Made by a program: the position numbers and the translations under genes. A stretch of DNA of 64,000 nucleotides, from assembly GCA_004554075.1 (NCBI GenBank), contig SFOB01000006.1:1-64000 (forward strand), in the 5' to 3' direction. Of this stretch, positions 1 through 7,800 are shown in pieces. The notes under the pieces are model-generated. The model did not search any database and had not been told where the DNA came from. It was given only the letters and a program-made list of their open reading frames with translations. This DNA is from Treponema sp. Its GTDB lineage: Bacteria; Spirochaetota; Spirochaetia; Treponematales; Treponemataceae. How positions within the stretch are numbered: the stretch's first letter is position 1; every line of letters begins with the position of its first letter.

Positions 1-223
1 CGGTTTGTTGTTTTGCGGTAAAAACATTTTATCCGATTCAAACCTCTTTTTCTATCTTAGGCTATTTTAGCCAATCCACAACTTTTGATTATAACTCACG
101 CGACATTCGTCGCTTAGTATTGTTCACAAAAAAATCGGAAGCGTTGCTTCTGAAAAAAATAAACAGTATCTCCTTTTAAGAAAAAAAAAGTAAAAAAGAA
201 AATATTGTTTAAGAAATAATTTC
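1..223. other. AT-rich non-coding lead-in to the cassette array
   Basis: I see no convincing reading frame here. The stretch is AT-rich and has two small inverted repeats, GCGAC/GTCGC near 110 and GGAAGC/GCTTCT near 140. It may be the decayed end of an earlier cassette, but nothing identifies it. Confidence 0.4.
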
Positions 224-269
224 GTGTAACATAGGTTCGTAGCCGACAGCGGGTCAAGCCCACTGGGCA
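224..269 (+). repeat. Truncated attC relic joined to cassette 5' hairpin
   Basis: The left half of an attC site is present (GTGTAAC, then the arm GTAGCCGACAGCGGG and loop TCAAG). It is fused directly to a GCCC-ACT-GGGC hairpin of the kind that starts intact cassettes. The right arm and R' box are missing. This is what a deletion between the GCCC of the attC apex and the GCCC of the downstream hairpin would leave. Confidence 0.7.
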
Positions 270-288
270 GGATAAAGAAGGAAGAAAT

Positions 289-1332
289 ATGAAATTAAAA
301 AACGCCTTGATAATCTTTTGTTTAAGTATTGTATTTATAGGATGTAAATCAAAAGAAATTGATGAATTGAAAAGAAAAAATGAATCAATAGAAAAAGATA
401 TTAAAAATCTTAGATCAGAAAATGTAAAATTATCTAATTCTATAAAAGTGCTAGAAAGAGAAAATAGTAAACTAAAGAATAAAGAAGATGAAAAAAATAA
501 CTTTAGTTCACCTGAATTTGTATATGATTTTAAAATAAATACAATTGTAGAATCAATTTTTAAAGATTTTCATTATGAATTTCCTGAAATAATAAATTTA
601 GATAATGTAAAAAAATATACTTATGATATATCTAAATTTTCAAAAGACGAAAAACAGTTTTATGAAAATTATGTTGGTTGTTATTTACATAAAACTAAGC
701 TAACAAAAGAGTACCTGTCATTTCATTTATCAGAATTTTATATAAAATACATAGAAAATGATATTGTGTTTTGGGGATTTTGCAAATCAAGTGATGGAAT
801 TCATTATAATGCTGAAGAAAAAAAATTCTATGATTATGATACTTTTTCAACTATGCCAATAGAAAATCTTTCAGAATATAGTTCGTCTTATTTTGATCAG
901 AATAAATACGTAAAATTTACAGATTACGAAATTGTAGAAAATTGCCTAAAAGAAAAAAAACAGAAATTGAATCGAAAACCTTTGAGTAAAATCGAAGAAA
1001 ATAAAATACGTGAAATTTTAATTGGATTTTATTCTTTCCTTGGTCAAAAAAGTTTTAACACATTATTAGATACATATTTCATTACGGATATTAATAGAGA
1101 AAAATATTTAGACACTTTTTTAAATTCTTATAGAAATTTGAAATATCAGAATGACCCATTTGAAATTTATATAAATACTTTCTTCAATGACAACATTGAA
1201 GATTACGATGAAGATACGATCTTTGTTGAGTTAAAATATGGTCATCCTATAAACTATGTTAGTTTCGCCATAAAAGAAATAAATAACCAATTAAAAATTC
1301 TGAAGTATAATGCTAGATATGATGAGGAATAG
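289..1332 (+). CDS. Lipoprotein with N-terminal coiled coil, unknown function
   Basis: A 347-residue product starts with a signal peptide ending in the lipobox VFIGC, so it should be lipidated and exported. Residues 22-70 are rich in Lys, Glu, Asn and Leu with regular leucine spacing and look like a coiled coil. The rest, about 270 residues, is acidic and aromatic-rich and has no motif I recognise. The ATG follows a GAAGGAAG ribosome site. It lies just after an attC relic and before an intact attC, so it is a cassette payload. The strong A/T bias matches the other cassette genes. Confidence 0.75.
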   Translation: MKLKNALIIFCLSIVFIGCKSKEIDELKRKNESIEKDIKNLRSENVKLSNSIKVLERENSKLKNKEDEKNNFSSPEFVYDFKINTIVESIFKDFHYEFPEIINLDNVKKYTYDISKFSKDEKQFYENYVGCYLHKTKLTKEYLSFHLSEFYIKYIENDIVFWGFCKSSDGIHYNAEEKKFYDYDTFSTMPIENLSEYSSSYFDQNKYVKFTDYEIVENCLKEKKQKLNRKPLSKIEENKIREILIGFYSFLGQKSFNTLLDTYFITDINREKYLDTFLNSYRNLKYQNDPFEIYINTFFNDNIEDYDEDTIFVELKYGHPINYVSFAIKEINNQLKILKYNARYDEE

Positions 1333-1344
1333 TTTATAAAATTC

Positions 1345-1407
1345 CTATAACAAAGGTTCGTAGCCGACAGGCAGTCAAGCTGCCTGCGGTACAACCAGTT
1401 GTTATGT
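1345..1407 (+). repeat. Integron attC site 1 (intact)
   Basis: R'' is CTATAAC at 1345 and R' is GTTATGT at 1401. Between them, two arms fold imperfectly around the loop TCAAG, with the apical arms varied here to CAGGCAG/CTGCCTG, so the hairpin is kept while its bases change. Unpaired extra bases on one arm are typical of attC sites. Confidence 0.85.
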
Positions 1408-1410
1408 GGA

Positions 1411-1429
1411 CGCCCGCATTGGGGCGCTT
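1411..1429 (+). repeat. Cassette 5' hairpin (loop ACT class)
   Basis: CGCCCGCATTGGGGCG follows R' directly and precedes the ribosome site. It forms a short hairpin. This copy has ATT where the other cassettes have ACT. The same element at 3607, 6316 and 7951 keeps CGCCC/GGGGCG arms, and other cassettes have different but still paired arms. Confidence 0.6.
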
Positions 1430-1442
1430 ATGGAGGAGAAAA

Positions 1443-2339
1443 ATGAAAAAAGTTGGTTCAATAATTTTTATTTTCTTTATTCTTTTAAATTCAATATTTG
1501 CTGAAAGTAATATTGAAAAATTCTGGGCTTTGATGGATGAAAAAAATGATGAAGCAGTAGAAATCTTTTTAAGCAACTGGGAAAAGGAAAACAAAAAAGA
1601 TGCGGAACTTTATGTAGCATATTTTAATTTCTATTTGGAAAAAGCTACACAGAATCAAATTTATTTTGAAACTGAACTGCCAACAAATTATGATAGTTAT
1701 ATGAAAGTTCAAAACGAAAATGGTGAAGAAGGTTATATGTATTTTATCACCGAATATGATGACGAGATGTCTGCCAAAGCTTTTGAATATATCGATAAGG
1801 GCCTTTCATATAATCCAAAAAGACTTGATATGTATTTTGGAAAAGCCCATTTATACTACTTAAGAAAAGAATATAAAAAGCAATGTGAATTATTAATAAA
1901 TATATTTGCTTTGGATAAAAAAAATAAATCAAAGTGGTTATGGTCGAATAATACTCCAACAAAAGAAGTCGGTGTTGATCTTGAAACATCTATGCATGAA
2001 TATATTGGAAAGTGGTTAAATGAAAAATCTACTGATTCAATCCAATATGCAAAAGAATTATCAGTTGAATTTATCAAGTATTACCCTAAGAATCCCATTG
2101 CATATAATGATGCCGCAATATGTTCAATTTATTCCAATGATTTAAAAGCAGCAAAAGAATATTTTAAATCAGGTTATGAACTTGATAAAACTGATATGAT
2201 AATTCTTGCCAATCTTGCAAACGTTTCTAAAAATCTTGGAGAAACAGAGGAAGCTATAAAATATTATAAATTGCTGGAACAATCCACAGATGAGAAATAT
2301 AGCAGTATGGCAAAACGTCAATTAGAATCTTTGCAATAA
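1443..2339 (+). CDS. Secreted TPR-repeat protein
   Basis: A 298-residue product. The start at 1443 follows GGAGGA; a longer frame from 1404 would only translate the attC R' and hairpin. The signal peptide runs to about residue 20 (ending SIFA). The remainder is helical with tetratricopeptide-like units, clearest near the C-terminus (LANVSKNLGETEEAIKYYK) and mid-protein (YFGKAHLYYLRKEYKKQCEL). TPR proteins usually scaffold protein contacts, so a periplasmic or outer-membrane binding role is likely; no partner can be named. It is the sole payload of its cassette. Confidence 0.75.
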   Translation: MKKVGSIIFIFFILLNSIFAESNIEKFWALMDEKNDEAVEIFLSNWEKENKKDAELYVAYFNFYLEKATQNQIYFETELPTNYDSYMKVQNENGEEGYMYFITEYDDEMSAKAFEYIDKGLSYNPKRLDMYFGKAHLYYLRKEYKKQCELLINIFALDKKNKSKWLWSNNTPTKEVGVDLETSMHEYIGKWLNEKSTDSIQYAKELSVEFIKYYPKNPIAYNDAAICSIYSNDLKAAKEYFKSGYELDKTDMIILANLANVSKNLGETEEAIKYYKLLEQSTDEKYSSMAKRQLESLQ

Positions 2340-2348
2340 ATAAAAATC

Positions 2349-2411
2349 ACATAACAAAGGTTCGTAGCCGACAGCGGGTCAGGTCTGCTGCGGTACAACC
2401 AGTTGTTAGGT
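2349..2411 (+). repeat. Integron attC site 2 (intact)
   Basis: R'' ACATAAC (2349-2355) is the exact complement of GTTATGT, the first bases of the cassette it ends (1401). R' is GTTAGGT at 2405 and belongs to the next cassette. The arms flank a GTCAGGTC apex. Confidence 0.85.
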
Positions 2412-2455
2412 TGATGGCGCACTGCGCCACTTTCGTATTAAAAAAGGAGTTTTTT

Positions 2456-2809
2456 GTGAGTAAAATAAACAGAATTGAAACTGATGATTTTTGGGCGGAT
2501 TCAACTATCATTGAAGCTGGTAATTTTGTATATACAAGTTACTGTATGAAAAATGAAGGAGAACCTATTGAAAATCAAATAAACGGGGCAATTGATGTCC
2601 TTGAAGAAAGGCTCAAAAAAGTCGGTTTAACTTTAGAATCAGTTGTACAGATGGATTGCCTTTTTGCAAACATAGCAGATTTGAATGCTTTGCCAGGAGT
2701 TTTAAAGAATCGCTTCAAAGGAAAATACCCTGCAAGAAAGGCTTACGAAACATAATTTATACGAGAAGGAATAAAGTTCCAGATTGATGCAGTTGCATTT
2801 AAGGAATAA
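2456..2809 (+). pseudogene. ridA: RidA/YjgF family gene with in-frame stop
   Basis: RidA proteins hydrolyse reactive enamine/imine intermediates made by PLP enzymes. The reading frame starts at GTG 2456 after AAGGAG and matches RidA through PARKAYET. TAA at 2753-2755 then stops it. The frame continues past the stop as FIREGIKFQIDAVAFKE to TAA 2807, which is the expected family C-terminus. One nonsense codon therefore removes the last 17 residues, including the terminal strand that packs in the trimer. A sequencing error is possible. It opens cassette 3, upstream of a toxin-antitoxin pair. Confidence 0.8.
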
Positions 2810-2810
2810 T

Positions 2811-2835
2811 CAGATGTCGGCGGGTCAAGCCTGCC
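2811..2835 (+). repeat. Internal attC relic inside cassette 3
   Basis: GTCGGCGGGTCAAGCCTGCC keeps the apical arms and TCAAG loop of an attC, but both core boxes are gone. It marks where a RidA cassette and a HigBA cassette fused into one. Confidence 0.65.
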
Positions 2836-2845
2836 AATTTTTGTG

Positions 2846-2875
2846 TTGACAAATATTCACTTTAGTTCATATAAT
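2846..2875 (+). promoter_or_regulatory. Promoter for higBA
   Basis: TTGACA (2846-2851) and TATAAT (2870-2875), both consensus, are 18 bp apart. The predicted start of transcription, about 2882, falls on the ATG of the toxin, so the message may be leaderless. Having its own promoter is usual for toxin-antitoxin cassettes, because most cassettes lack one. Confidence 0.75.
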
Positions 2876-2881
2876 TGTTTT

Positions 2882-3262
2882 ATGTGGAAAGTTGATTCAT
2901 CCGATGAATATGATGCCTGGTTTCTAACTTTGGACGAAGAAAGTAAGGAAGCTGTATTACAAAGAGTTCTTTTACTCCGACAGTATGGCCCACAACTTCC
3001 TCGCCCATATTCAGATACTCTTCATGGTTCTAAAAAATACACGAACCTGAAGGAATTAAGAAATCAGACAGAAAAACATGTTCTGAGAGTTGCCTATTAC
3101 TTTGATAGAAAAAGACATGCATTTCTGCTTACCGGCGGAGATAAGAAAGGAAAAGATCAGAAGAAATTTTACAAAGATTTAATTGCTGAATCTGAAGTAA
3201 TCATAGAGAAACATGAAAAGGAGTTGGAAAATGAAAGATGCAATCAAAATGATGGAAAGTAA
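2882..3262 (+). CDS. higB: HigB-like toxin (Gp49 family)
   Basis: A 126-residue RelE-superfamily protein of the phage Gp49-like HigB type, expected to be an mRNA endonuclease acting at the ribosome. Family landmarks seen are the N-terminal SSDEYDAWFLTLDEESKE, the conserved PYSDTLHGSKKYTNLKELR block, VLRVAYYFD, and the basic GGDKKGKDQKKFYKDLI near the C-terminus. ATG 2882 is chosen over an upstream GTG because the predicted transcript begins at or next to this ATG. It overlaps the antitoxin gene by 32 bases, so the two are translationally coupled. Confidence 0.85.
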   Translation: MWKVDSSDEYDAWFLTLDEESKEAVLQRVLLLRQYGPQLPRPYSDTLHGSKKYTNLKELRNQTEKHVLRVAYYFDRKRHAFLLTGGDKKGKDQKKFYKDLIAESEVIIEKHEKELENERCNQNDGK

Positions 3263-3536
3263 TATGTCTCCCGAAGCTGTAAGAAGAGCTCACATAAAAG
3301 CCGAGCAGGATATTATGTCTATCCGCCTTGCACAACTCCGTGAAGAAAAAAATATAAAACAATCCGAAATGGCAAATTTCACACAGTCGTCAGTTTCAAA
3401 AATAGAAAAAAGAAAAGATATGAAAATATCGACTTTAATAGATTATCTCGACAGTCTTGGAATGGGATTAGAAATAATTACATATCCGAAACTTGCTGTT
3501 TCAAAAAAACAAGAAAAAGTACTGTTAAAAGTGTAG
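3231..3536 (+). CDS. higA: HigA-like antitoxin (XRE family)
   Basis: A 101-residue antitoxin. ATG 3231 follows AAGGAG, inside the toxin gene. Residues about 30-85 form an XRE helix-turn-helix (IRLAQLREEKNIKQSEMANFTQSSVSKIE), so it should bind and repress the higBA promoter as well as neutralise HigB. The toxin-first order is normal for higBA. In an integron, loss of this cassette would leave stable toxin behind, so the pair would stabilise the array. Confidence 0.87.
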   Translation: MKDAIKMMESNMSPEAVRRAHIKAEQDIMSIRLAQLREEKNIKQSEMANFTQSSVSKIEKRKDMKISTLIDYLDSLGMGLEIITYPKLAVSKKQEKVLLKV

Positions 3537-3540
3537 CAAA

Positions 3541-3603
3541 ACCTAACAAAGGTTCGTTGCCGACAGCGGGTCAAGCCCGCTGCGGTACAACCAGTTGTTA
3601 TGT
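3541..3603 (+). repeat. Integron attC site 3 (intact)
   Basis: R'' ACCTAAC at 3541 is the exact complement of GTTAGGT at 2405. This shows that ridA and higBA now move as one cassette. R' of the next cassette is GTTATGT at 3597, followed by the CGCCCGC-ACT-GGGGCG hairpin. Confidence 0.87.
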
Positions 3604-3638
3604 GGACGCCCGCACTGGGGCGCTGATATGAGGGAAAA

Positions 3639-4328
3639 ATGAAACAAAAATTATTAAATTTTTTCTTAATCATCTTATCCCTTTTACTTATTGTAATAAC
3701 AACCTCAAGAATTATTTTTATAAATCAGTTTACTACAGCATTTATATTAGATATTTTAAGAAATTATTTATTTGTTTTTATACTCTTTGGTTTTATTAAA
3801 TATACATGGAAAAGTTTATTTTTAAGTTTAGTTACTTCATCCATTATTTTATGCATCTCCACTATTGAAATTCTATTACGGATAAAACATGGAGAAACTT
3901 TTATCCAGTTAAAAGTTCTGTTAATTTTTCTTATTTGTATTTGTGTATTGATATATTATTTTTTCATAAAGTTTTTCAAAGAATTCTGTATAGAACAAAA
4001 TGCTCAAGCACTTGTCGCAAAAAATAAAATTAAATCTGCAATTTTAGTTTATTCAGTACTAATCAGAAAGAATAGAAATAGAACAGACCTTATTTATTCT
4101 AGAGGAACTCTTTTTGATAAAATAAACAAATATAAAAAAGCGAAAAAAGATTTCCTTAAATCTATAGAATCTGAAAATCCTGATCCTAGAGGTTTTATTG
4201 CATTAGGAATTTATAAATATGAAAATCATGAAAACGATAAAGCTATGGAATTATTGAGAAAGGGAATACAATTGAATCCTGACTTATATGAATATCTTCC
4301 ACAACCCATGAAAGATATTATAAAATAA
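3639..4328 (+). CDS. Membrane protein with C-terminal TPR domain
   Basis: A 229-residue product. About four hydrophobic segments fill residues 5-120 (LNFFLIILSLLLIVITT, LFVFILFGFI, SLVTSSIILCIS, VLLIFLICICVLIYYFFI). The soluble C-terminal half has two TPR-like units (AILVYSVLIRKNRNRTDLIYS and GFIALGIYKYENHENDKAME). It probably sits in the inner membrane with the repeats in the cytoplasm. No specific function is visible. It is the only gene in its cassette. Confidence 0.7.
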   Translation: MKQKLLNFFLIILSLLLIVITTSRIIFINQFTTAFILDILRNYLFVFILFGFIKYTWKSLFLSLVTSSIILCISTIEILLRIKHGETFIQLKVLLIFLICICVLIYYFFIKFFKEFCIEQNAQALVAKNKIKSAILVYSVLIRKNRNRTDLIYSRGTLFDKINKYKKAKKDFLKSIESENPDPRGFIALGIYKYENHENDKAMELLRKGIQLNPDLYEYLPQPMKDIIK

Positions 4329-4334
4329 TAAAAC

Positions 4335-4397
4335 ACATAACAAAGGTTCGTAGCCGACAGCGGGTCGAGCCCGCTGCGGTACAACCAGTTGTTATAC
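4335..4397 (+). repeat. Integron attC site 4 (intact)
   Basis: R'' ACATAAC at 4335 complements the GTTATGT that opened this cassette at 3597. R' of the next cassette is GTTATAC (4391). The following 5' hairpin is AGCCC-ACT-GGGCT, so the stem differs from its neighbours but the ACT loop is kept. Confidence 0.87.
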
Positions 4398-4499
4398 GCA
4401 CAGCCCACTGGGCTGGAAACAGAAGAATCTTAAGGCAAACGACTTTTGTTACTTATTTAAATCAACAAAAATTTAACGGGATAGTTCAAGGAAAGTTTT

Positions 4500-6005
4500 A
4501 TGAAAAAAATAATCTTATTATCAGTTGTTTTTCTTCTTTTTATAACTGGTTGTAAAACAACTTACAATCTTCAGGATTCAAAAAATGCTCATGATCAGAT
4601 TCTGGAAGCCATTCATTCTAAAAAGATTGTTTTTATTGGTGAAACTCATACCACGGTTTTTCCAATTCTTTATATGACTCAGAATATTGAAAAGTTTTAC
4701 GAAGCTGGAGTCCGTTATTTATTTTTGGAAGAAGAAGGTGACGGATTTTCTTTTACAGACGGCAATTACGATAATTATAAAATTCATATAGTTCCTCAAT
4801 GGTGTACTTATGGATGGAAATATGAATATCATTTGATGGAAAAAGAAATTGAGCGAATTAATCAGTTGCATCCAGAAGATCCAATTAATGTTATTTTTCC
4901 AGAAGAAGGTTGTGTTTGGCCAGAAGATATGAATGATGGAGTTGCTGTTCTAAATGCAAGAGATGAACAGGCTCATAAAACAATAATTGAAATTATGGAT
5001 GCTGCAAAATCAGAAGATAAGGCAATTATTTTTTATGGTGATGGCCACGGAAGTAAGGTTCCAGATAATTATCTTTATGGTTCTGAAGAGCTTTGGTATT
5101 CAACAGGTTATTATTTGAACAAATACTATGGTGATCAATATGCAGCATTTGATATCTGGTATCTTAGAAATGATGATTATACAAAAGTAAAATATGACCG
5201 TGATTCAAATTATAAAGTTCTAGATGAAAAATACCTTTCAGAAAATCAATCATCTGCTTTTGATTATTTTTGTGTAACTGATCAGCGAATTTATGGAATT
5301 ACATACCCTTATATTACAACTGATGAAAATATAAAAGCTGTTTACAATATTGTCCGCAATTATAATGATGATAAAACTGATCCTTTTTATGATTCTAATG
5401 TAGTTGAATTTGGATTTGCTGTCTCGTTTTTGAAGTACTATTTTGGTGATTTATTTCCGTTTAGTTTTGAAAAAAATAATTTAGAAGAAGCGTTGAATAT
5501 TCTTGATGAAAAAGTTTTTCGTGGGGGAAAGACCCCTAGCTCATTTTGTGAAGATTTACCAGTATTTACAATGACAGAATGGGAAAGATATGCTGAATAT
5601 ATATTTTCTTACATGTGGCTGGAAGATTATCTTTTGAATGTTATTGATACTGACAAAATGAAAAAAAAGGCGGCTGGTTATGTAATTTACAATATGAATC
5701 ATGCGGTCAAAATGAATCCTCACGACATCTGGCCAAAATACTGGCTTGCTTATTTTAAAACTGAAAAAGCAAAACTCAGCAACAAAAAGTCGGCTTTTAA
5801 AGCAGCTATTTCTGAGTGGGAAAACTTTTTTAATGAAGATGCAGCCTATACATGTCCCGCTTTACTTCAAGCCTACAGAAGAATTGCATATTGTTATTCA
5901 GAACTAGGCGATAAAGCCCAAGAGCAGTTGTATTTTGAAAAAGCAAAACAATTGGCTGGCATTTTTCCTTTTGACTCTATGAATGAATATTATTTCGGAT
6001 ATTGA
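4500..6005 (+). CDS. Lipoprotein with TIKI/ChaN/EreA-like GETH motif
   Basis: A 501-residue product with lipobox LFITGC. After it, KKIVFIGETHTTVFPILYM and later AIIFYGDGHGSKVP carry the Gly-Glu-Thr-His and Gly-Asp-Gly-His style motifs of the TIKI superfamily (ChaN, TraB, erythromycin-esterase-like), a fold that binds metal or haem or acts as a hydrolase. The C-terminal third is helical and TPR-like (AVKMNPHDIWPKYWLAYFKTEKAKL). Superfamily placement rests on motifs only, so the substrate is open. Erythromycin esterase activity is not implied. It is a single-gene cassette with about 100 bases of AT-rich leader. Confidence 0.65.
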   Translation: MKKIILLSVVFLLFITGCKTTYNLQDSKNAHDQILEAIHSKKIVFIGETHTTVFPILYMTQNIEKFYEAGVRYLFLEEEGDGFSFTDGNYDNYKIHIVPQWCTYGWKYEYHLMEKEIERINQLHPEDPINVIFPEEGCVWPEDMNDGVAVLNARDEQAHKTIIEIMDAAKSEDKAIIFYGDGHGSKVPDNYLYGSEELWYSTGYYLNKYYGDQYAAFDIWYLRNDDYTKVKYDRDSNYKVLDEKYLSENQSSAFDYFCVTDQRIYGITYPYITTDENIKAVYNIVRNYNDDKTDPFYDSNVVEFGFAVSFLKYYFGDLFPFSFEKNNLEEALNILDEKVFRGGKTPSSFCEDLPVFTMTEWERYAEYIFSYMWLEDYLLNVIDTDKMKKKAAGYVIYNMNHAVKMNPHDIWPKYWLAYFKTEKAKLSNKKSAFKAAISEWENFFNEDAAYTCPALLQAYRRIAYCYSELGDKAQEQLYFEKAKQLAGIFPFDSMNEYYFGY

Positions 6006-6249
6006 GTTTATCGCAATCAATAAAAATTGATTAAAATAAGGGATTAAATATAACTTGCTGAAAAAATTAATCGAACTTTAGGGCAAAGCAAAGTAGCGGT
6101 AGTACGAAGTTCTACACCGCTAAAAAATACAAAAGTGGCAAATTGAATTTCGATAATAGATTTTTTTGAAATGTAGTAAATATGAAATTATGGATTCAAT
6201 GAATCTGTAAAAATAGATATGGAGAAAATTGTTGTACGGTAGAAATATC
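6006..6249. other. Non-coding cassette tail
   Basis: About 240 bases between the GETH lipoprotein and its attC hold no convincing gene. The only structure I see is an imperfect hairpin around 6094-6124 (TAGCGGTAG against CTACACCGCTA). Its role is unknown. Confidence 0.4.
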
Positions 6250-6312
6250 GTATAACAAAGGTTCGTAGCCGACAGCGGGTCAAGCCCGCTGCGGTAAAAC
6301 CAGTTGTTATGT
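6250..6312 (+). repeat. Integron attC site 5 (intact)
   Basis: R'' GTATAAC at 6250 is the exact complement of GTTATAC at 4391, the start of this cassette. R' GTTATGT at 6306 starts the next. The standard CGCCCGC-ACT-GGGGCG hairpin follows. Confidence 0.87.
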
Positions 6313-6347
6313 GGACGCCCGCACTGGGGCGCTTTTGGAGAAGAAAT

Positions 6348-7040
6348 ATGAAGAAAATAGGTCTTGTAGGTGGAACTGGGCCGGAATCAACTTTGATGTA
6401 TTACAAGGAATTGAACAGCCGAATTGATAAACTGACAAGCAATAAGCAGATGCCAGATATTGCCATTGAGAGCGTGAATTTTCGCAGAGCATGGGATTAC
6501 GTTTCTAATCAGAAATATGATTCATTAGCTGATTATTTGTCTGAAAAAATTGAAAACCTAAAGGCAACTGGCGCGGAAGTAATCGCATTAACCGCTGCAA
6601 CAATGCATATTGTCTATGAACAGATTGTTCAGAAAACAAATGTAAATCTGGTAAGTATTCCTAAATCAGTTTGTGAAGAAATCAAGAAAAAAGGTTATAA
6701 AAAAGTCGGTCTATTAGGCACAATCTTCACTATGGAACAAGATTATATGAAAAAAGATTTGATTGAATCAGGCATAGAAGTGTATGTCCCTGAAAAATCA
6801 GACCGAGAACTTGTTGCGAAACGAATCTATGAAGAGCTGGAAGTAGGAACAGTCAAGGAATCAACTCTAAAAGAATTCATTGTCATAATAGAAAAAATGA
6901 AAAAAGAACAAGGAATTGAAGCTCTGATTCTAGGTTGCACGGAACTTCCTCTTCTTTTGAATAAAAATAACTGTCCCGTAGATTGTCTTGACTGTATAGA
7001 AATTCATCTTCAAAAGTTGATTGAATTGGCAGAAATCTAA
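6348..7040 (+). CDS. Aspartate/glutamate racemase family protein
   Basis: A 230-residue Asp/Glu/hydantoin racemase family enzyme, cofactor-independent, that interconverts L and D amino acids. ATG 6348 follows GGAG and the glycine motif IGLVGGTGPES comes at once. The second catalytic cysteine is present (LILGCTELPLLL). The first, usually in a CNTxH motif, is replaced: the block reads LTAATMH, with Thr where Cys is expected. Some family members with a Thr/Cys pair act on the L form only, so a one-directional racemase is possible. D-Asp or D-Glu for the cell wall, or catabolism, are both plausible. It shares its cassette with brnTA. Confidence 0.8.
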   Translation: MKKIGLVGGTGPESTLMYYKELNSRIDKLTSNKQMPDIAIESVNFRRAWDYVSNQKYDSLADYLSEKIENLKATGAEVIALTAATMHIVYEQIVQKTNVNLVSIPKSVCEEIKKKGYKKVGLLGTIFTMEQDYMKKDLIESGIEVYVPEKSDRELVAKRIYEELEVGTVKESTLKEFIVIIEKMKKEQGIEALILGCTELPLLLNKNNCPVDCLDCIEIHLQKLIELAEI

Positions 7041-7125
7041 GGTAAAACTGCATTCTGAAAATTCCTTAGATTTAGATACTTAAGTTGACATATATAAGAT
7101 TTTTAATATCTTTAAATGATTTTTT

Positions 7126-7152
7126 TTATCAGCAAGTCAAGCTTGCTGATAA
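7126..7152 (+). repeat. attC apical-hairpin relic inside cassette 6
   Basis: A perfect 11-bp stem (TTATCAGCAAG against CTTGCTGATAA) closes the TCAAG loop found in all attC sites here. The core boxes are lost. It separates the racemase from brnTA and marks a fusion of two cassettes. Confidence 0.6.
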
Positions 7153-7183
7153 GTAGAATGAAATATATATTTGTATTTTAAGA

Positions 7184-7213
7184 TTGACAATATTTGTATA
7201 TACAAATTATAAT
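7184..7213 (+). promoter_or_regulatory. brnTA promoter with 16-bp palindromic operator
   Basis: TTGACA (7184-7189) and TATAAT (7208-7213) are 18 bp apart. The spacer holds a perfect palindrome, ATTTGTATATACAAAT (7192-7207). BrnA is a ribbon-helix-helix protein that represses its own operon, so this palindrome is the likely BrnA operator. Confidence 0.75.
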
Positions 7214-7230
7214 ATACACAGAGTTAGAAA

Positions 7231-7515
7231 ATGACATTTGAGTGGGATGAAGAAAAAGAAAGGCATAACATTCAAGCTCACGATGGAATCACTTTTTCAT
7301 ATGCAGCCAGGGTCTTTCTGGACTCAAAACGCATTGAAAAAATTGATGAAAACCATTCTGACAATGAAGAACGTTATAATGTAATTGGGCTTGTAGAAAG
7401 AGTCTTATTTGTAGTTTACACAGAACGTGGAGATGACAACATAAGAATAATTTCTGCACGTAGAGCAACGCCTAAAGAGGAGAAAGAATACTATGAAAAC
7501 TATGACATTAGATGA
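7231..7515 (+). CDS. brnT: BrnT toxin
   Basis: A 94-residue BrnT-family RNase toxin with a RelE-like fold. The family opening FEWDEEKERHNIQAHDGITF is present, followed by ARVFLD, RYNVIGLVERVLFVVYTER and the C-terminal IRIISARRATPKEEKEYYE, which holds the conserved Ser-Ala-Arg-Arg-Ala motif. It overlaps brnA by 23 bases. Together with BrnA it forms a type II toxin-antitoxin module driven by its own promoter. Confidence 0.9.
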   Translation: MTFEWDEEKERHNIQAHDGITFSYAARVFLDSKRIEKIDENHSDNEERYNVIGLVERVLFVVYTERGDDNIRIISARRATPKEEKEYYENYDIR

Positions 7516-7795
7516 TTTATTGAAAAATCCACTTACAGAAAACGATAAAAAAATCATAGCAAATGCTCGTCCAATTGCTACAGAAGATTGCCCAGAACAA
7601 ACAGATGAGCAGTTAAAACAATTCAAACCCTGGTACGAAGTGCATCCAAAAGGAAACGATATTTATAAAGTTTCTGTAAAGAAAACTGCAGTAAGTCTCA
7701 GAATAGATAATGATGTTCTTGCTGCATTAAAAGCAACAGGAAAAGGCTATCAATCAAGAATAAATAATATTTTACGAAAAGCAGTTTTTGGATAA
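7493..7795 (+). CDS. brnA: BrnA antitoxin
   Basis: A 100-residue antitoxin. The N-terminal half should wrap the toxin. The C-terminal half is a ribbon-helix-helix DNA-binding domain (AVSLRIDNDVLAALKATGKGYQSRINNILRKAV). The ATG follows AGGAGA within brnT. It should bind the palindrome between the promoter boxes upstream. This is the second toxin-antitoxin pair in the array. Confidence 0.9.
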   Translation: MKTMTLDDLLKNPLTENDKKIIANARPIATEDCPEQTDEQLKQFKPWYEVHPKGNDIYKVSVKKTAVSLRIDNDVLAALKATGKGYQSRINNILRKAVFG

Positions 7796-7800
7796 AAATC

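Noticed and set aside
1404..1442. Shared N-terminal MWTPALGR extension on cassette proteins (also at 6309)
   Set aside because: It is only translation of the attC R' box and 5' hairpin. True starts follow ribosome sites downstream.
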